A DNA stretch of 64,000 nt from Chryseobacterium sp. SN22. Its GTDB lineage: Bacteria; Bacteroidota; Bacteroidia; Flavobacteriales; Weeksellaceae. The stretch is taken from NCBI RefSeq assembly GCF_008329705.1, contig NZ_VTSX01000021.1, positions 37,659 through 101,658 of the forward strand, in the 5' to 3' direction. Shown here piece after piece: positions 52,494 to 62,153 of this stretch (position 1 is the first letter of the stretch; each line of letters starts with the position of its first letter). Below the pieces are notes generated by a model. That model was not told the origin of the DNA and made no database searches. It saw only the letters and a program-made list of their open reading frames with translations. Position numbers and translations under genes: made by a program.

Positions 52494-54031
52494 TTACTTT
52501 ACAATAAATTTTAGCATCACTTCATCAAGCTTCAGAAGATAAAAGCCCTGTCCCAGGTTTTTAATCCTGATTGAATTCCTGCCGTTTTGAAAAGGCCGAT
52601 CAATGGTCTGTACGGTTTTACCCTGAAGATTATAAATTTCTGCTTTTCTGATGTCCTGCGTTTCCCCTTTTACAAAAATTTCATTGCCTGAAACCGGATT
52701 ATTGGAAATCTGTAATGAATTCTGATCCGGACCGGCTGCCGTATAAACATGCTGAATCTGCCGTGAAGTACCGGAATAGCACGTCCAGCTCAGGTTATCA
52801 ATCGCTACCCGGTTGCTGGCCGAGTTATTTTCCAAAGCAATCACTACATTGCCTGAAATATTGATGTTATTGATGGTGGTCGTCGTTGTATTGGAATTGT
52901 AAGGGATTGTTCCAACGGTATTTCCGTTTACTTTTACATTAAATGTTCCGTTCGATCCTGTAAATTTCAGCTGCGTCGTTACGGTCAGGGATCCGATTCC
53001 GTTAGCAGAACTGCCGGAAGTTAAAGAGCCGTTTCTGATGGTAATGGCTTTTGAAGATAGGGTCTGGTCGGTCCGTGCATCGGTAGCCGTCCATGAAATG
53101 CCGTTATTCGTCCAGTTTCTCGTAAGGTACGAAGCCGAGCTTGCTGTTGGGATCGTTTCAAAGGTTTCACTGGCACAGCCCGTTGAGCTTGGTGGGGTGG
53201 TGGTGCCCGTACCTGAAGTAGATCCGGAGCCCCAGATCTGGTTTACGTAATTCGGGTTGTCGATAAAAGGATTCCGGTTGCCCTGGAAGGAGTAGGAGGC
53301 ATTGTTCCGGTTGATTTCTGCCTGAGAAACGGGATCCTGGTTATGCCAGGCCAGCAGGACATTCAGTTCCCAGGTCTGTAATCCCGGAAAAGCGGAACTT
53401 CCCAGCATATTTCCGGAGGAGAAAGAGGAAAGCCTGCTCTGGTATCTGGTCACAAAATAAAAAATCATCCGGGCCACATCTCCTTTAAATTCGTCGATCG
53501 GCTCAAACACCGTTCCTGAATATCCCGAAGACGCGGAAGTTCCCAACCTGGAACCGTTTTTGGAAGTAAAGCTTGCAGTCCCCACTTTCCCGAAAGGATA
53601 ATTGGAACGCATACCGTTTACTTTTCCATCGGTAGCCCGGATAAAATGAATATCCGAAACCATCGGGGAAGCTTGATTAAATAAACTCTGCGGAACCAGG
53701 TGCTCCCGGTTGTAGCAGTTTCCTTCCGTTGAATAGGTTCCGCACTGGTTGGTGACCGGCATAAATTTATACGGATCGGCTCCTGATGGCTTTTCGGAAT
53801 AAATATCCATAATAGAACCGTCGTTTTCATAATTTTTATCGATGTCCGTTGTCTTATAGCCGGTCCACAGCCGTTATAACCTTTGTCCTGATGGCCGTTG
53901 GTAATGATGTTGCTCAAAGCCGTTTTCAGGGAAGCCCCTGAAAGACCGTTGGCCGAACTGTAATAGCCGGAAGGGGCCTGCGCACTGGCCAGACCCGAAG
54001 CCAGTATCAGAAGAAACAGTGAATTTTTCAT
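52494..54031 (-). pseudogene. T9SS-secreted endonuclease I family protein, frameshifted
   Basis: The minus-strand ATG at 54031 reads a signal peptide (FLLILASGLASAQ) and the start of an Endonuclease I domain (GYYSSANGLSGASLKTALSNII) up to about 53872. One missing base there shifts the frame. The other frame resumes with WTGYKTTDIDKNYENDGS and continues through NREHLVPQSLF (metal-binding His) and GKVNGMRSNYPFG, a Ser/Thr-rich linker, a beta-sandwich domain and a T9SS sorting domain (LQISNNPV to LKFIVK). Intact, it would be a 510-residue secreted DNase. The 438 residues from 53810 alone lack the start. Confidence 0.75.
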
Positions 54032-54196
54032 ATAAATATTTTAAGAAGTAAGATTACTATAAATCTATCAATAAAAAATTACGGAATTGTTAATTTTAAT
54101 AGTCAGTGAATAATAATAAAATTTAAAATAATATAAGTATTGGTAAATAGAATATTAGTATATAGTATTTGATATTAATGCCCAGGTTGAAACCAA

Positions 54197-54226
54197 AAAG
54201 CCGATACAGCAATTTGTATCGGCTTT
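54197..54226 (-). terminator. Terminator of the DUF4136 gene
   Basis: A perfect 11-base-pair stem (54197-54207 with 54216-54226) is followed by a T-rich tract on the minus strand, 25 bases past the stop. Confidence 0.85.
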
Positions 54227-54250
54227 CTATATATCTGATTGGTTAAAATT

Positions 54251-54781
54251 TTATTTTCCCGGTTGTGGCGGGTAGTTTTTCATAATTTCCATCATGATCT
54301 CAGGAATCTGTTTCTGCTTGGCTTTCGGACGGTCTACGGAAATTCCGCTTCCTATCCCCTGCCAAACCAGTTTGTTTGATCTAGCGTCTACCATGTCGAC
54401 AATAATGGCTCCTTCGTTGTAATTGCTGGTCCAGGTTCTGTTCATCCCGATTCCCCAGCCAAAAGGTCCGCCCCAGCCCCATGCACCGTACGGTGAAGTG
54501 GTGTTGATATCAGTCACTTTTTTATGATTGGCTTTTACATTAATAATCAGATCAGGATTTTCTCCGGCCTGAAGACCTTTTGCCTGAAGCTGTCTCGACA
54601 GCTCATTCAGAACACGGTCTTTATCAATATCATTCAGTTTAAGATCATCAATTCTCAGCTTGTAGGTTCGGTAGGTATTGAAATTAGCCGTACTTGCGTA
54701 ATCGGAACGTACATTGAAAGGACTGCAAGACGTTAAACCCAAAGTAGCCGAAGCCAGCAGAATAAAAATATAGCGCTTCAT
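54251..54781 (-). CDS. DUF4136 domain lipoprotein
   Basis: From ATG 54781 the product has 176 residues. An in-frame start at 54859 is rejected because it precedes the signal peptide. The lipobox ends LTSC at residue 18. The body has FNTYRTYKLRIDDLKLNDIDKDRVLNEL, NPDLIINVKANHKK and GAIIVDMVDARSNKLVWQGIG, all typical of DUF4136. It is a periplasmic lipoprotein of unknown function. A DUF5522 gene precedes it on the same strand, ending 2 bases before the start codon. Confidence 0.9.
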   Translation of the reverse strand: MKRYIFILLASATLGLTSCSPFNVRSDYASTANFNTYRTYKLRIDDLKLNDIDKDRVLNELSRQLQAKGLQAGENPDLIINVKANHKKVTDINTTSPYGAWGWGGPFGWGIGMNRTWTSNYNEGAIIVDMVDARSNKLVWQGIGSGISVDRPKAKQKQIPEIMMEIMKNYPPQPGK

Positions 54782-54782
54782 T

Positions 54783-54968
<186 letters not shown>

Positions 54969-55005
54969 TTAAATCTCTAAGTAAAAAACTTTTATATTTG
55001 TTATT

Positions 55006-55332
55006 ATGATAATTATATGCCAAAAGCCTTTAAAAAAATTAAAAATTAACGGCATTGCTCTTTTTCCTTTTATCTTCATTAGGAATCCCGAAGATAAGAA
55101 AAATAACGTATTGATCAACCACGAAAAAATCCACCTCAGGCAACAAATGGAAATGCTGGTTATTTTCTTTTATATCTTCTACGTTGTAGAGTATTACTAT
55201 TGGCTGATGAAGTTGAAAGATGCAGATCAGGCCTACCTTCGGATTTCTTTTGAAAGGGAAGCGTATGCCAATGAACACAATCTTGATTATCTCAACGTAA
55301 GGAAGTTCTGGAGCTTCAGGAAATACCTTTAA
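55006..55332 (+). CDS. Small membrane-associated protein with HExxH-like motif
   Basis: The 108-residue product has NHEKIHLRQQMEM (residues 39-51), which resembles the HExxH zinc motif with an extra Q-rich tail. A hydrophobic helix follows (LVIFFYIFYVVEYYYW), and later FEREAYANEHN offers a possible third ligand. The arrangement recalls small zinc-peptidase-like domains, but activity is unproven and the family is not certain. It is divergent from the DUF5522 gene with 40 bases between. Confidence 0.6.
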   Translation: MIIICQKPLKKLKINGIALFPFIFIRNPEDKKNNVLINHEKIHLRQQMEMLVIFFYIFYVVEYYYWLMKLKDADQAYLRISFEREAYANEHNLDYLNVRKFWSFRKYL

Positions 55333-56020
55333 AATTCAAAGTTTAAAATTCAATGATTAAAGTTTGTAGAATTTTCTGGTATTATTGCCATTTCATTAGT
55401 AACCAGACCTAATTTTTATACTATTCTTTAAGACAATGTTCAGGTTCCCTATGAGAAATCGTAGATCGATCCAGTCAATGACAAATTTTGTACTTACTAT
55501 CATAAGCCTTACAACAATCAAAAAAAATCTGAGTCATCTGTAAAATCTGCGTGATATAAAAAACGGTTTCGAGAGCATATCTAACCTTTTAATAAGTGCT
55601 GAAACAGAGTTAATAAAATAAATACGATTCTTTATATACTGTTTTCTTATATGACACTGGAATTGTACCTGGTGATATTTTATAAGTAAAACGGCTCTGT
55701 GAATCTTTTCAGTAACATTGAAGGAAAATTTTCTTTGTAAACTTGGTGTTCAGCATAATTTTGCCCACAAGCTTACTATTAATTACTTTTTACATTCTAT
55801 TGTTTTCAAGGAACGGGTATCCTGTGGCTGAGCGGAGCCGAAGCCAAGCCATGACCTGTACAAATCTGCGTAATCCGTGGGAGATTTTTTGTCATTAACT
55901 TCATTGAGTCTAAGATTGCCGGCAGAAATTTAAATCCGAATCTTCATGGCTATTATTTTTAAGTTTAGTTTAACGAATTTAGAAATTATCATTTAAAATA
56001 AATTCGGAAATTTGCATCTG
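55333..56020. other. Long intergenic region with dispersed repeats
   Basis: No gene is convincing. It contains an AAATCTGCGTGAT repeat segment at 55531-55555, a REP-like TGGCTGAGCGG...AGCC element (55825-55845, matching 30374-30394) and an AATCTGCGTAATCCGTGGGA segment at 55861-55880. These look like dispersed short repeats rather than coding sequence. Confidence 0.5.
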
Positions 56021-56923
56021 ATGAAACTTCCAGAAATACCTATTCCCATTATTGAAATTCCTACCGGAAAGAAGATAAAACTCTTTATGAAAAGGGAAGA
56101 CCTCGTTCATCCTCAGATTTCAGGAAATAAGTACTGGAAGCTGTTTTTTAACGTCAACAATTATGTGGACCGTAACCTAGAAAAACCATACATCATTACT
56201 TTCGGAGGGGCTTTCTCCAATCACATCGCTGCCGTTTCCGCCGTAGGGAACATCGCCGGTATTCCGACGTTAGGACTCATCCGGGGTGAGGAACTGAAAG
56301 ATAAATGGCGTGACAATCCTACCTTACTTTTTGCTGAGAAGAACGGGATGAACTTACAGTTTGTTACCCGGGAAGATTACCGGCATAAAGAAAAATTAAC
56401 CGTTTTTTTGCAGAAAGAATTCCCTGATGCCCTGATTATTCCGGAAGGAGGGACCAATGCGGATGCCGTAGCAGGCGTAAAAATGATGCTGAATGACGAA
56501 ACAAAAGATTTTGATTATCTTTGTACCGCAGTCGGAACCGGGGGTACGATTGCCGGGATTTCAAAATATTGTGAAGACAATCAGAAAGTTATAGGATTCA
56601 AGGTGGTTGATGATCATTCACTGGAAAACAGAATCCTGGAATTGACCCCGAAGAAGAATTTTAGTCTAATAGATTCAAGCTTTGGAGGTTATGGTAAAAT
56701 AAGGGATGAAAATATCCGTTTTATCAATGATTTTAAAGAGAAACACAATATTCCTCTGGAGCCGATCTATACAGGAAAGATGATGCAGAAAGTATTTGAA
56801 TTAATGGATGGTGGTTTTTTTCCTGAAGACAGTAGGATTTTGTGCTTTCATACCGGCGGATTGCAGGGAATCGAAGGGGCAAACCTGCTTTTGGAAAAAC
56901 AGAACAGAACATTAATCGTATAA
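56021..56923 (+). CDS. ACC deaminase / D-cysteine desulfhydrase family PLP enzyme
   Basis: From ATG 56021 the product has 300 residues; TTG 56012 is a less likely start. It is a PLP type II-fold enzyme. The PLP lysine lies in HPQISGNKYWKLFF, and GGAFSNHIAAVSAVGN binds the substrate carboxylate. The phosphate-binding glycines are TAVGTGGTIAGISKY. Relatives open cyclopropane ACC to ammonia and 2-oxobutanoate or release sulfide from D-cysteine. The choice cannot be made here; bacterial relatives outside plant associates are mostly desulfhydrases. Confidence 0.88.
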   Translation: MKLPEIPIPIIEIPTGKKIKLFMKREDLVHPQISGNKYWKLFFNVNNYVDRNLEKPYIITFGGAFSNHIAAVSAVGNIAGIPTLGLIRGEELKDKWRDNPTLLFAEKNGMNLQFVTREDYRHKEKLTVFLQKEFPDALIIPEGGTNADAVAGVKMMLNDETKDFDYLCTAVGTGGTIAGISKYCEDNQKVIGFKVVDDHSLENRILELTPKKNFSLIDSSFGGYGKIRDENIRFINDFKEKHNIPLEPIYTGKMMQKVFELMDGGFFPEDSRILCFHTGGLQGIEGANLLLEKQNRTLIV

Positions 56924-56989
56924 AGTAAAATTGGAAAACATGAAACACTTAGTGTTCCATCTTTCATTTTAAAACAAAAAAATTATAAG

Positions 56990-58048
56990 ATGAAAAGACT
57001 TTTCACGCTGGTAAGCCTTTTAGTTTTATCAAAATTCTCAGCCCAGACCTGGGCTACTGAAGATCAGTACATCCAGAAATTTGCCAAATACGCAGTGGAG
57101 GAAATGGAAAAATACAGGATCCCTGCTTCCATCACCCTGGCGCAGGGGCTGCTGGAAACCGGAGGCGGGCAAAGCCGGCTGGCACTGGAAGGCAAAAACC
57201 ATTTCGGGATCAAATGCAAGGAAGACTGGACCGGAAAGACCATGAAGCATACCGATGATGCCCCGAATGAGTGCTTCCGGGTTTATGATGACCCGAGGCA
57301 GTCTTATGAAGATCATTCGATCTTTTTATCGACAAGGAAGTACTACGCCAATCTTTTTAATTTGGATATGAAAGATTATAAAGCGTGGGCTACCGGATTG
57401 AAAAAAGCAGGATATGCTACCAATCCGCGCTATGCATCGATCCTGATCGGTAAAATCGAGCGTTACAAATTATATGAATTCGACAATACCAGTTCTAAAG
57501 AGGTATTGTATGCCGTTCTTAAAATGTATCCGGATCTGAAGAATGACGTAAGCTTCATGGCTCAGATGGATTCTGAAAAATATGTAAAAAAGGCTAAAGC
57601 ACCGGTTACCGTTGAGGTTCCGTACAAGCAGACTTCCTACGCCCAGCAGCAGAAAAGGGTAGAGCGGATCAAGAGCCGGGCAGAGATGCTAAATACGATC
57701 CTTATTAAAAGCCATCCCAACGACGGCCTGAAATACATCATCATTCCTGAAGATACCAATGTTCAGTTTATTGCCAAAAAATTCAAGATCAGCGAAAGCA
57801 AGCTGATGAAATGGAACGAACTGGACAGTGATGTGCTGAAAAAAAACGAAATCGTCTTCCTTGAATCCAAAAATTCCGATGGGAATACGGCGACCTACAA
57901 AGCCGAACCCGGCGAAGACATGCATGACATTGCCCAGAAATTCGGAATCAAATTAAATAAGCTGTACGCCAAAAACAGAATGGATGAAGGCCAGAAACCG
58001 ACACCGGGACAGCTGATCTATTTAATTGATAAAAAACCAAGAAATTAA
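56990..58048 (+). CDS. Glucosaminidase with two LysM domains
   Basis: The 352-residue product has a signal peptide ending SKFSAQ, then a glucosaminidase (FlgJ-like) domain (about 25-165) with ITLAQGLLETGGGQSRLA (catalytic Glu), GKNHFGIKC and NPRYASILI. A basic helical spacer follows, then two LysM domains (about 240-290 and 300-348). It cleaves peptidoglycan between GlcNAc and MurNAc in the periplasm. hemL follows 81 bases later, with no functional link. Confidence 0.9.
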   Translation: MKRLFTLVSLLVLSKFSAQTWATEDQYIQKFAKYAVEEMEKYRIPASITLAQGLLETGGGQSRLALEGKNHFGIKCKEDWTGKTMKHTDDAPNECFRVYDDPRQSYEDHSIFLSTRKYYANLFNLDMKDYKAWATGLKKAGYATNPRYASILIGKIERYKLYEFDNTSSKEVLYAVLKMYPDLKNDVSFMAQMDSEKYVKKAKAPVTVEVPYKQTSYAQQQKRVERIKSRAEMLNTILIKSHPNDGLKYIIIPEDTNVQFIAKKFKISESKLMKWNELDSDVLKKNEIVFLESKNSDGNTATYKAEPGEDMHDIAQKFGIKLNKLYAKNRMDEGQKPTPGQLIYLIDKKPRN

Positions 58049-58129
58049 TTTTGTTGAACGGCGGCTGATTGTGAGTCATTAAAACTGAAAACAATCAATT
58101 TTCACCGATTAACCAACCACCACTAGATA

Positions 58130-59413
58130 ATGAAGTACCAAAGAAGTTCGGCTTTATTTGATGAAGCCTACCAATACATTCCCGGCGGCGTAAATTCCCC
58201 GGTCCGTGCATTCAAATCCGTAGGAGGAGTGCCGGTTTTTATGAAGTCTGCAAAAGGAGCCTATCTTACCGATGCCGATGATAATACGTATATCGATTAC
58301 ATCAATTCGTGGGGACCGGCTATTCTCGGACACACCCATCCTGAAGTTCTGGAAGCATTAAAAATCCAGGCCGAAAAAGGCTTCTCTTTCGGTGCACCGA
58401 CAGAGCTTGAAACGGAAATTGCAAAATTCATTACCGAAAATGTCCCGAACATCGACCAGATCAGAATGGTATCTTCAGGGACGGAAGCCTGTATGAGTGC
58501 CATCCGCTTGGCGAGAGGCTTTACCGGCAGAGATAAAATTGTAAAATTTGAAGGCTGTTACCACGGCCATTCGGACTCATTCCTGATTAAGGCGGGAAGC
58601 GGGGCCGCTACTTTCGGAAATCCCAACTCTCCGGGCGTAACAGCCGGTACGGCAAAAGATACTTTGCTGGCCAGATATAACGATATAGAGCAGGTCGAAG
58701 ATTTATTCAGACATAATCAAGGCGAGATTGCAGCGGTGATTGTTGAGCCCGTTGCCGGAAATATGGGCTGTGTGCTTCCGGAAAACGAATTCCTTCAGAA
58801 ACTGAGAACGATCTGTGATGAAAACGGTGCCCTGCTTATTTTTGATGAGGTTATGACCGGTTTCAGATTGTCCTTCGGAGGAGCACAGGAACTTTATAAC
58901 GTGAAGGCGGATCTGGTAACTTACGGAAAAGTAATCGGCGGCGGACTTCCAGTAGGTGCTTTTGCGGGAAGAAACGAAATTATGGATTATTTAGCGCCGA
59001 AAGGGGCGGTCTACCAGGCAGGAACCTTAAGTGGAAATCCTTTGGCCATGAGGGCCGGACTGAAAACCCTGCAGCTGATCAAAAATGATCCTGAATTCTT
59101 CAACAGGCTTGATAAAACCACGGAAACGCTGGATTTTGAAATCGGTAAAATCCTGAATGAAAAAGGAATTGCCCATAAAATCAACAGAAAAGGATCGATG
59201 ATGTCGGTATTCTTCCATACGAACAGGGTTTCTAATTTTGACGAAGCCCAGGAAGCCAACCATGCCTTATTTAATAATTTCTTCCACCAGATGCTGCAGA
59301 ACGGGATTTATCTTCCGCCAAGCGGCTACGAAACCTATTTCATCAGCGATGCGATTAAAGATCAGGAAATCGATAGGACGCTGGAAGCGGTGAGGAAATT
59401 TGAGTATTCATAG
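58130..59413 (+). CDS. hemL: Glutamate-1-semialdehyde 2,1-aminomutase
   Basis: The 427-residue product matches HemL throughout: [66 protein letters not shown] and PLP-lysine K267 in [18 protein letters not shown]. It converts glutamate-1-semialdehyde to 5-aminolevulinate, the first dedicated tetrapyrrole step. No other heme genes lie next to it. The heme oxygenase and B12 uptake genes elsewhere in the window use tetrapyrroles but are not linked transcriptionally. It ends at a strong terminator. Confidence 0.97.
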   Translation: MKYQRSSALFDEAYQYIPGGVNSPVRAFKSVGGVPVFMKSAKGAYLTDADDNTYIDYINSWGPAILGHTHPEVLEALKIQAEKGFSFGAPTELETEIAKFITENVPNIDQIRMVSSGTEACMSAIRLARGFTGRDKIVKFEGCYHGHSDSFLIKAGSGAATFGNPNSPGVTAGTAKDTLLARYNDIEQVEDLFRHNQGEIAAVIVEPVAGNMGCVLPENEFLQKLRTICDENGALLIFDEVMTGFRLSFGGAQELYNVKADLVTYGKVIGGGLPVGAFAGRNEIMDYLAPKGAVYQAGTLSGNPLAMRAGLKTLQLIKNDPEFFNRLDKTTETLDFEIGKILNEKGIAHKINRKGSMMSVFFHTNRVSNFDEAQEANHALFNNFFHQMLQNGIYLPPSGYETYFISDAIKDQEIDRTLEAVRKFEYS

Positions 59414-59513
59414 GAATGTCAATTGTCAATTCCTTCGGGTGAATGGTGAATTTTTTATGTAATTTAAAAAATTGACTTGCGCGGCAAAATTGACGATTGA
59501 CCATTCACGTATA

Positions 59514-59549
59514 AATAGAAAAACGCAGTATCTACTGCGTTTTTCTATT
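59514..59549 (+). terminator. hemL terminator
   Basis: A perfect 15-base-pair hairpin (59514-59528 with 59535-59549) with A/T-rich ends lies about 100 bases after the hemL stop. Confidence 0.88.
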
Positions 59550-59643
59550 GTGTACATCATTTAATATCAAATTAATATTCATGAAATCCTGAAAGTTTTT
59601 GAACAGCTTATTTTTACGCCATAAAAAAACATTCAGGTCATGC

Positions 59644-59934
59644 ATGCATAAAATAATTAAAACGGGGGAGTGGAAATATTCCGGAAATACGTATCTGCCA
59701 ATCCTGCTGGTGAAGCAGGAGCCGGGGCATCCGTTATTCTTACAGTCAGGTGCTTTTCCATCAAACATAGCAAAAGACCATACCGTTTATTATCTGCATT
59801 TCGGAAAATATCTGATCGATGAAAAAGGTTATATCTCAGCGGACAGCAGTTCGCGTCCGTTTTTATCCGTACAGGAAGCAATAGGCTACGCTGAGCGAAA
59901 TATTGAAATTCTGAATTGGAATATGGATCAATAA
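59644..59934 (+). CDS. Hypothetical protein (96 residues)
   Basis: From ATG 59644 the product has 96 residues; an upstream ATG at 59599 would add 15. It has no signal peptide. Recognisable features are GEWKYSGNTYLPILLV, YYLHFGKYLIDEKGY and a short basic start. No family is recognised. It is a stand-alone gene between the hemL terminator and a long intergenic region. Confidence 0.55.
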   Translation: MHKIIKTGEWKYSGNTYLPILLVKQEPGHPLFLQSGAFPSNIAKDHTVYYLHFGKYLIDEKGYISADSSSRPFLSVQEAIGYAERNIEILNWNMDQ

Positions 59935-60352
59935 GAACAGCATCAGGAGTTAGAAGAATAAATTTTGGTAGTATTTACCGTAATTCGCTTATAGTTAATT
60001 TATTTTCAGTCGATTATTGAAATCAAAAATTAAATTCGGGTTGGTGGGCCCGGAATTTAAACAGATTTCCTATTTGTTTGGTATTAACCTATTTCATTCG
60101 ATCATATACTTTTTGAAAGTGATGTTGGCAAAAGAAACTTTCGGCATTTATCATTCCTTTTCCAACCTGTTAATCCAATTTCTACCTTCGGTTTAACTTA
60201 AATAATTATCTTTCTTTCTTTCTTTCTTGTCTCTGTAGCTGATTTATATTTTTGAATTTTTTTCATTTCAGAAATAATGCGTCATGCTTTGTCGCATTGC
60301 TGATATAGCTTTGCCGGACAATGATTTTAATGGTAAATAGATATAATAAATC
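59935..60352. other. Intergenic region with a TTTC microsatellite
   Basis: These 418 bases hold no gene. At 60210-60227 the unit TTTC is repeated about 4.5 times, directly after a TATC. Length changes could alter promoter spacing, but the main promoter for the next gene is further downstream. Confidence 0.5.
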
Positions 60353-60383
60353 TTTGGATTGTGAGGTAAAAAGTATACTTTTG
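60353..60383 (+). promoter_or_regulatory. Promoter of the T9SS/Rhs-like operon
   Basis: TTTG at 60353-60356 and TACTTTTG at 60376-60383 are separated by 19 bases, a strong Bacteroidetes promoter 41 bases before the next start codon. Confidence 0.72.
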
Positions 60384-60423
60384 CAGGAATTATAAAAAAA
60401 ATTAATAATTAATTACTAAGGAC

Positions 60424-62142
60424 ATGAAAAAACTCTACATGAGCGCATTTTTTCTGTGCATATCTCTGGGTATGTCTGCCCAGGAAGTGATTTGGCAGAA
60501 AGACATTAAATCTTCAACGCAGGATTTCTTAAGCAAGATTACGACATCGATTGACGGACAATACCTTATCACAGGAAGTTCAATCCACCCTTCGACAGGC
60601 TCAGGGACCACTCCTTCGAGAGCCTCAGGGACCACTCCTTCGACCCCTTCGAGAACCTCAGGGGCCGGCGCATCTTCAGCAGACAGCCCAAAACAAAACG
60701 CAGGATACGACTATCACCTGGTTAAATTAAACCAACAAGGAGAAAAAGTTTGGGAAAAATACTTCGCCGGGAAAAACCATGATTTTTTATCGGCCACGGT
60801 CAATACACAGGATGGGGGATTTTTAATTGCCGGAACTTCCTACAGCGGAAAAGGCCTGGATAAAAAGGAAGAATCCAAAGGAGGCAGTGATTTTTGGCTC
60901 ATTAGAATCAACGAATTTGGAGATGAATTGTGGCAGAAAACCATTGGTACTGTGGTAGATGAAGAGGCAAGAGCAGTGATCCAGACCACGGACTTCGGTT
61001 TTTGTATTGCAGGTAATGTTCAGAATGCAGAGAAAGGCTACGGTTCAAAAGATATTGTAATTGTAAGATTAGATAAAAACGGAAAGGAAATCTCACAGCT
61101 TGTTTTAGGCGGAAGAGGATTGGACGAAGTAGAGAAAATGATTCCGACCATTGATGGCGGAGCTTTATTAGGCATCTATTCCAGAAGCGGTGCCTATAAT
61201 ATAAATGATAACCGGCAGAATACCGGCCCGGCATCCTCCAAAATCAATGATCATTCATCAATCATCAATTATGCTAAGACAACACCTAATTACGGAGAGG
61301 GCGATTTCTATTTGGTTAAGCTTTCAAAAGATGGCAAGGTAGAATGGGAAAAGAATTACGGCGGAAAAGGCGATGATCATCTAAGAACCCTGGCCATGAC
61401 TTCTACCGGATACGTAATCGGCGGCGAATCCAGATCGGAAAGATCCGGGAATAAAACCGTGGGCATCGAAGAAGGAACAGACCTTTGGCTCATCTCGGTA
61501 AATTCTAAAGGCGAAGAAATCTGGCAAAAATCCTACAATTTCAAGAACCGGGATGTCCTGATGGGCATGAGTGTGGTAAAGTCCGCGGATGATAAAAATA
61601 CGAAAGGGATTTTGCTGGGCGGCTATACGCAGGCGGAGGGAAAAATCGAAACGGATGATGAAAAGTTCTGGATGCTGTACCTGGACCAGAACGGCAATGA
61701 GCAGTGGAGAAAGCATGTGAAAGGAGAATCCAGCAAAAAGGAAGAAAGGCTATCGGATATTAAACTGAACCGTGACGGCTCGATCATTTTGGCCGGAACC
61801 AGTGCCGAGGAACTGGGCAAAGAGAACTGGAAGATCGTAAAGCTGGGTGATCAACAGATCGATCAATTGATCGAGAAGCAGGATATTAAGATCTACCCGA
61901 ACCCGGTATCAGATTATGCGTATGTGGAAATCGGAATGGATGACGGCCCTTCGAGAGCCTCAGGGGCCGGTTTTTCCGCGGAGATTACGGTCTACGATAT
62001 GGGCGGAAGGCAGCTTCAGAGCATCAGAACAAAAAACAAAGTAACCAAAATTAATACTCAGCCACTGGTTCAGGGGGCTTACCTGGTATCGGTGAAGACG
62101 GATGGTGGGAAAACGGCGAGTGGGAAATTGATTAAAAAATAA
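60424..62142 (+). CDS. T9SS-sorted repeat protein containing REP-derived insertions
   Basis: The 572-residue product has a signal peptide ending MSAQ and propeller-like repeats of the form WQKDI or WQKTIG followed by DGGFLIAGTS and SDFWLIRIN. A C-terminal T9SS sorting domain (IYPNPVSD to LIKK) exports it. At residues about 55-81 the text HPSTGSGTTPSRASG and TPSRTSGAG is encoded by tandem REP-like DNA, and at about 508-516 the text DGPSRASGAG is encoded by another copy. Both stay in frame. Its partner downstream is Rhs-like. Confidence 0.85.
   Translation: MKKLYMSAFFLCISLGMSAQEVIWQKDIKSSTQDFLSKITTSIDGQYLITGSSIHPSTGSGTTPSRASGTTPSTPSRTSGAGASSADSPKQNAGYDYHLVKLNQQGEKVWEKYFAGKNHDFLSATVNTQDGGFLIAGTSYSGKGLDKKEESKGGSDFWLIRINEFGDELWQKTIGTVVDEEARAVIQTTDFGFCIAGNVQNAEKGYGSKDIVIVRLDKNGKEISQLVLGGRGLDEVEKMIPTIDGGALLGIYSRSGAYNINDNRQNTGPASSKINDHSSIINYAKTTPNYGEGDFYLVKLSKDGKVEWEKNYGGKGDDHLRTLAMTSTGYVIGGESRSERSGNKTVGIEEGTDLWLISVNSKGEEIWQKSYNFKNRDVLMGMSVVKSADDKNTKGILLGGYTQAEGKIETDDEKFWMLYLDQNGNEQWRKHVKGESSKKEERLSDIKLNRDGSIILAGTSAEELGKENWKIVKLGDQQIDQLIEKQDIKIYPNPVSDYAYVEIGMDDGPSRASGAGFSAEITVYDMGGRQLQSIRTKNKVTKINTQPLVQGAYLVSVKTDGGKTASGKLIKK
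60588..60668 (+). repeat. REP-like repeats inside a coding sequence
   Basis: Units CCCTTCGACAGGCTCAGGG, CTCCTTCGAGAGCCTCAGGG, a partial CTCCTTCGAC, and CCCTTCGAGAACCTCAGGGG follow each other within 81 bases of the T9SS gene. They are related to the single copy at 61945-61970. Confidence 0.75.
61945..61970 (+). repeat. Second REP-like copy inside the same gene
   Basis: Positions 61945-61970 are palindromic at the ends (GGCCCT with AGGGGCC) and match the 60588-60668 units. The copy adds residues DGPSRASGAG just before the sorting domain core. Confidence 0.7.
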
Positions 62143-62153
62143 AATTATTGAAA

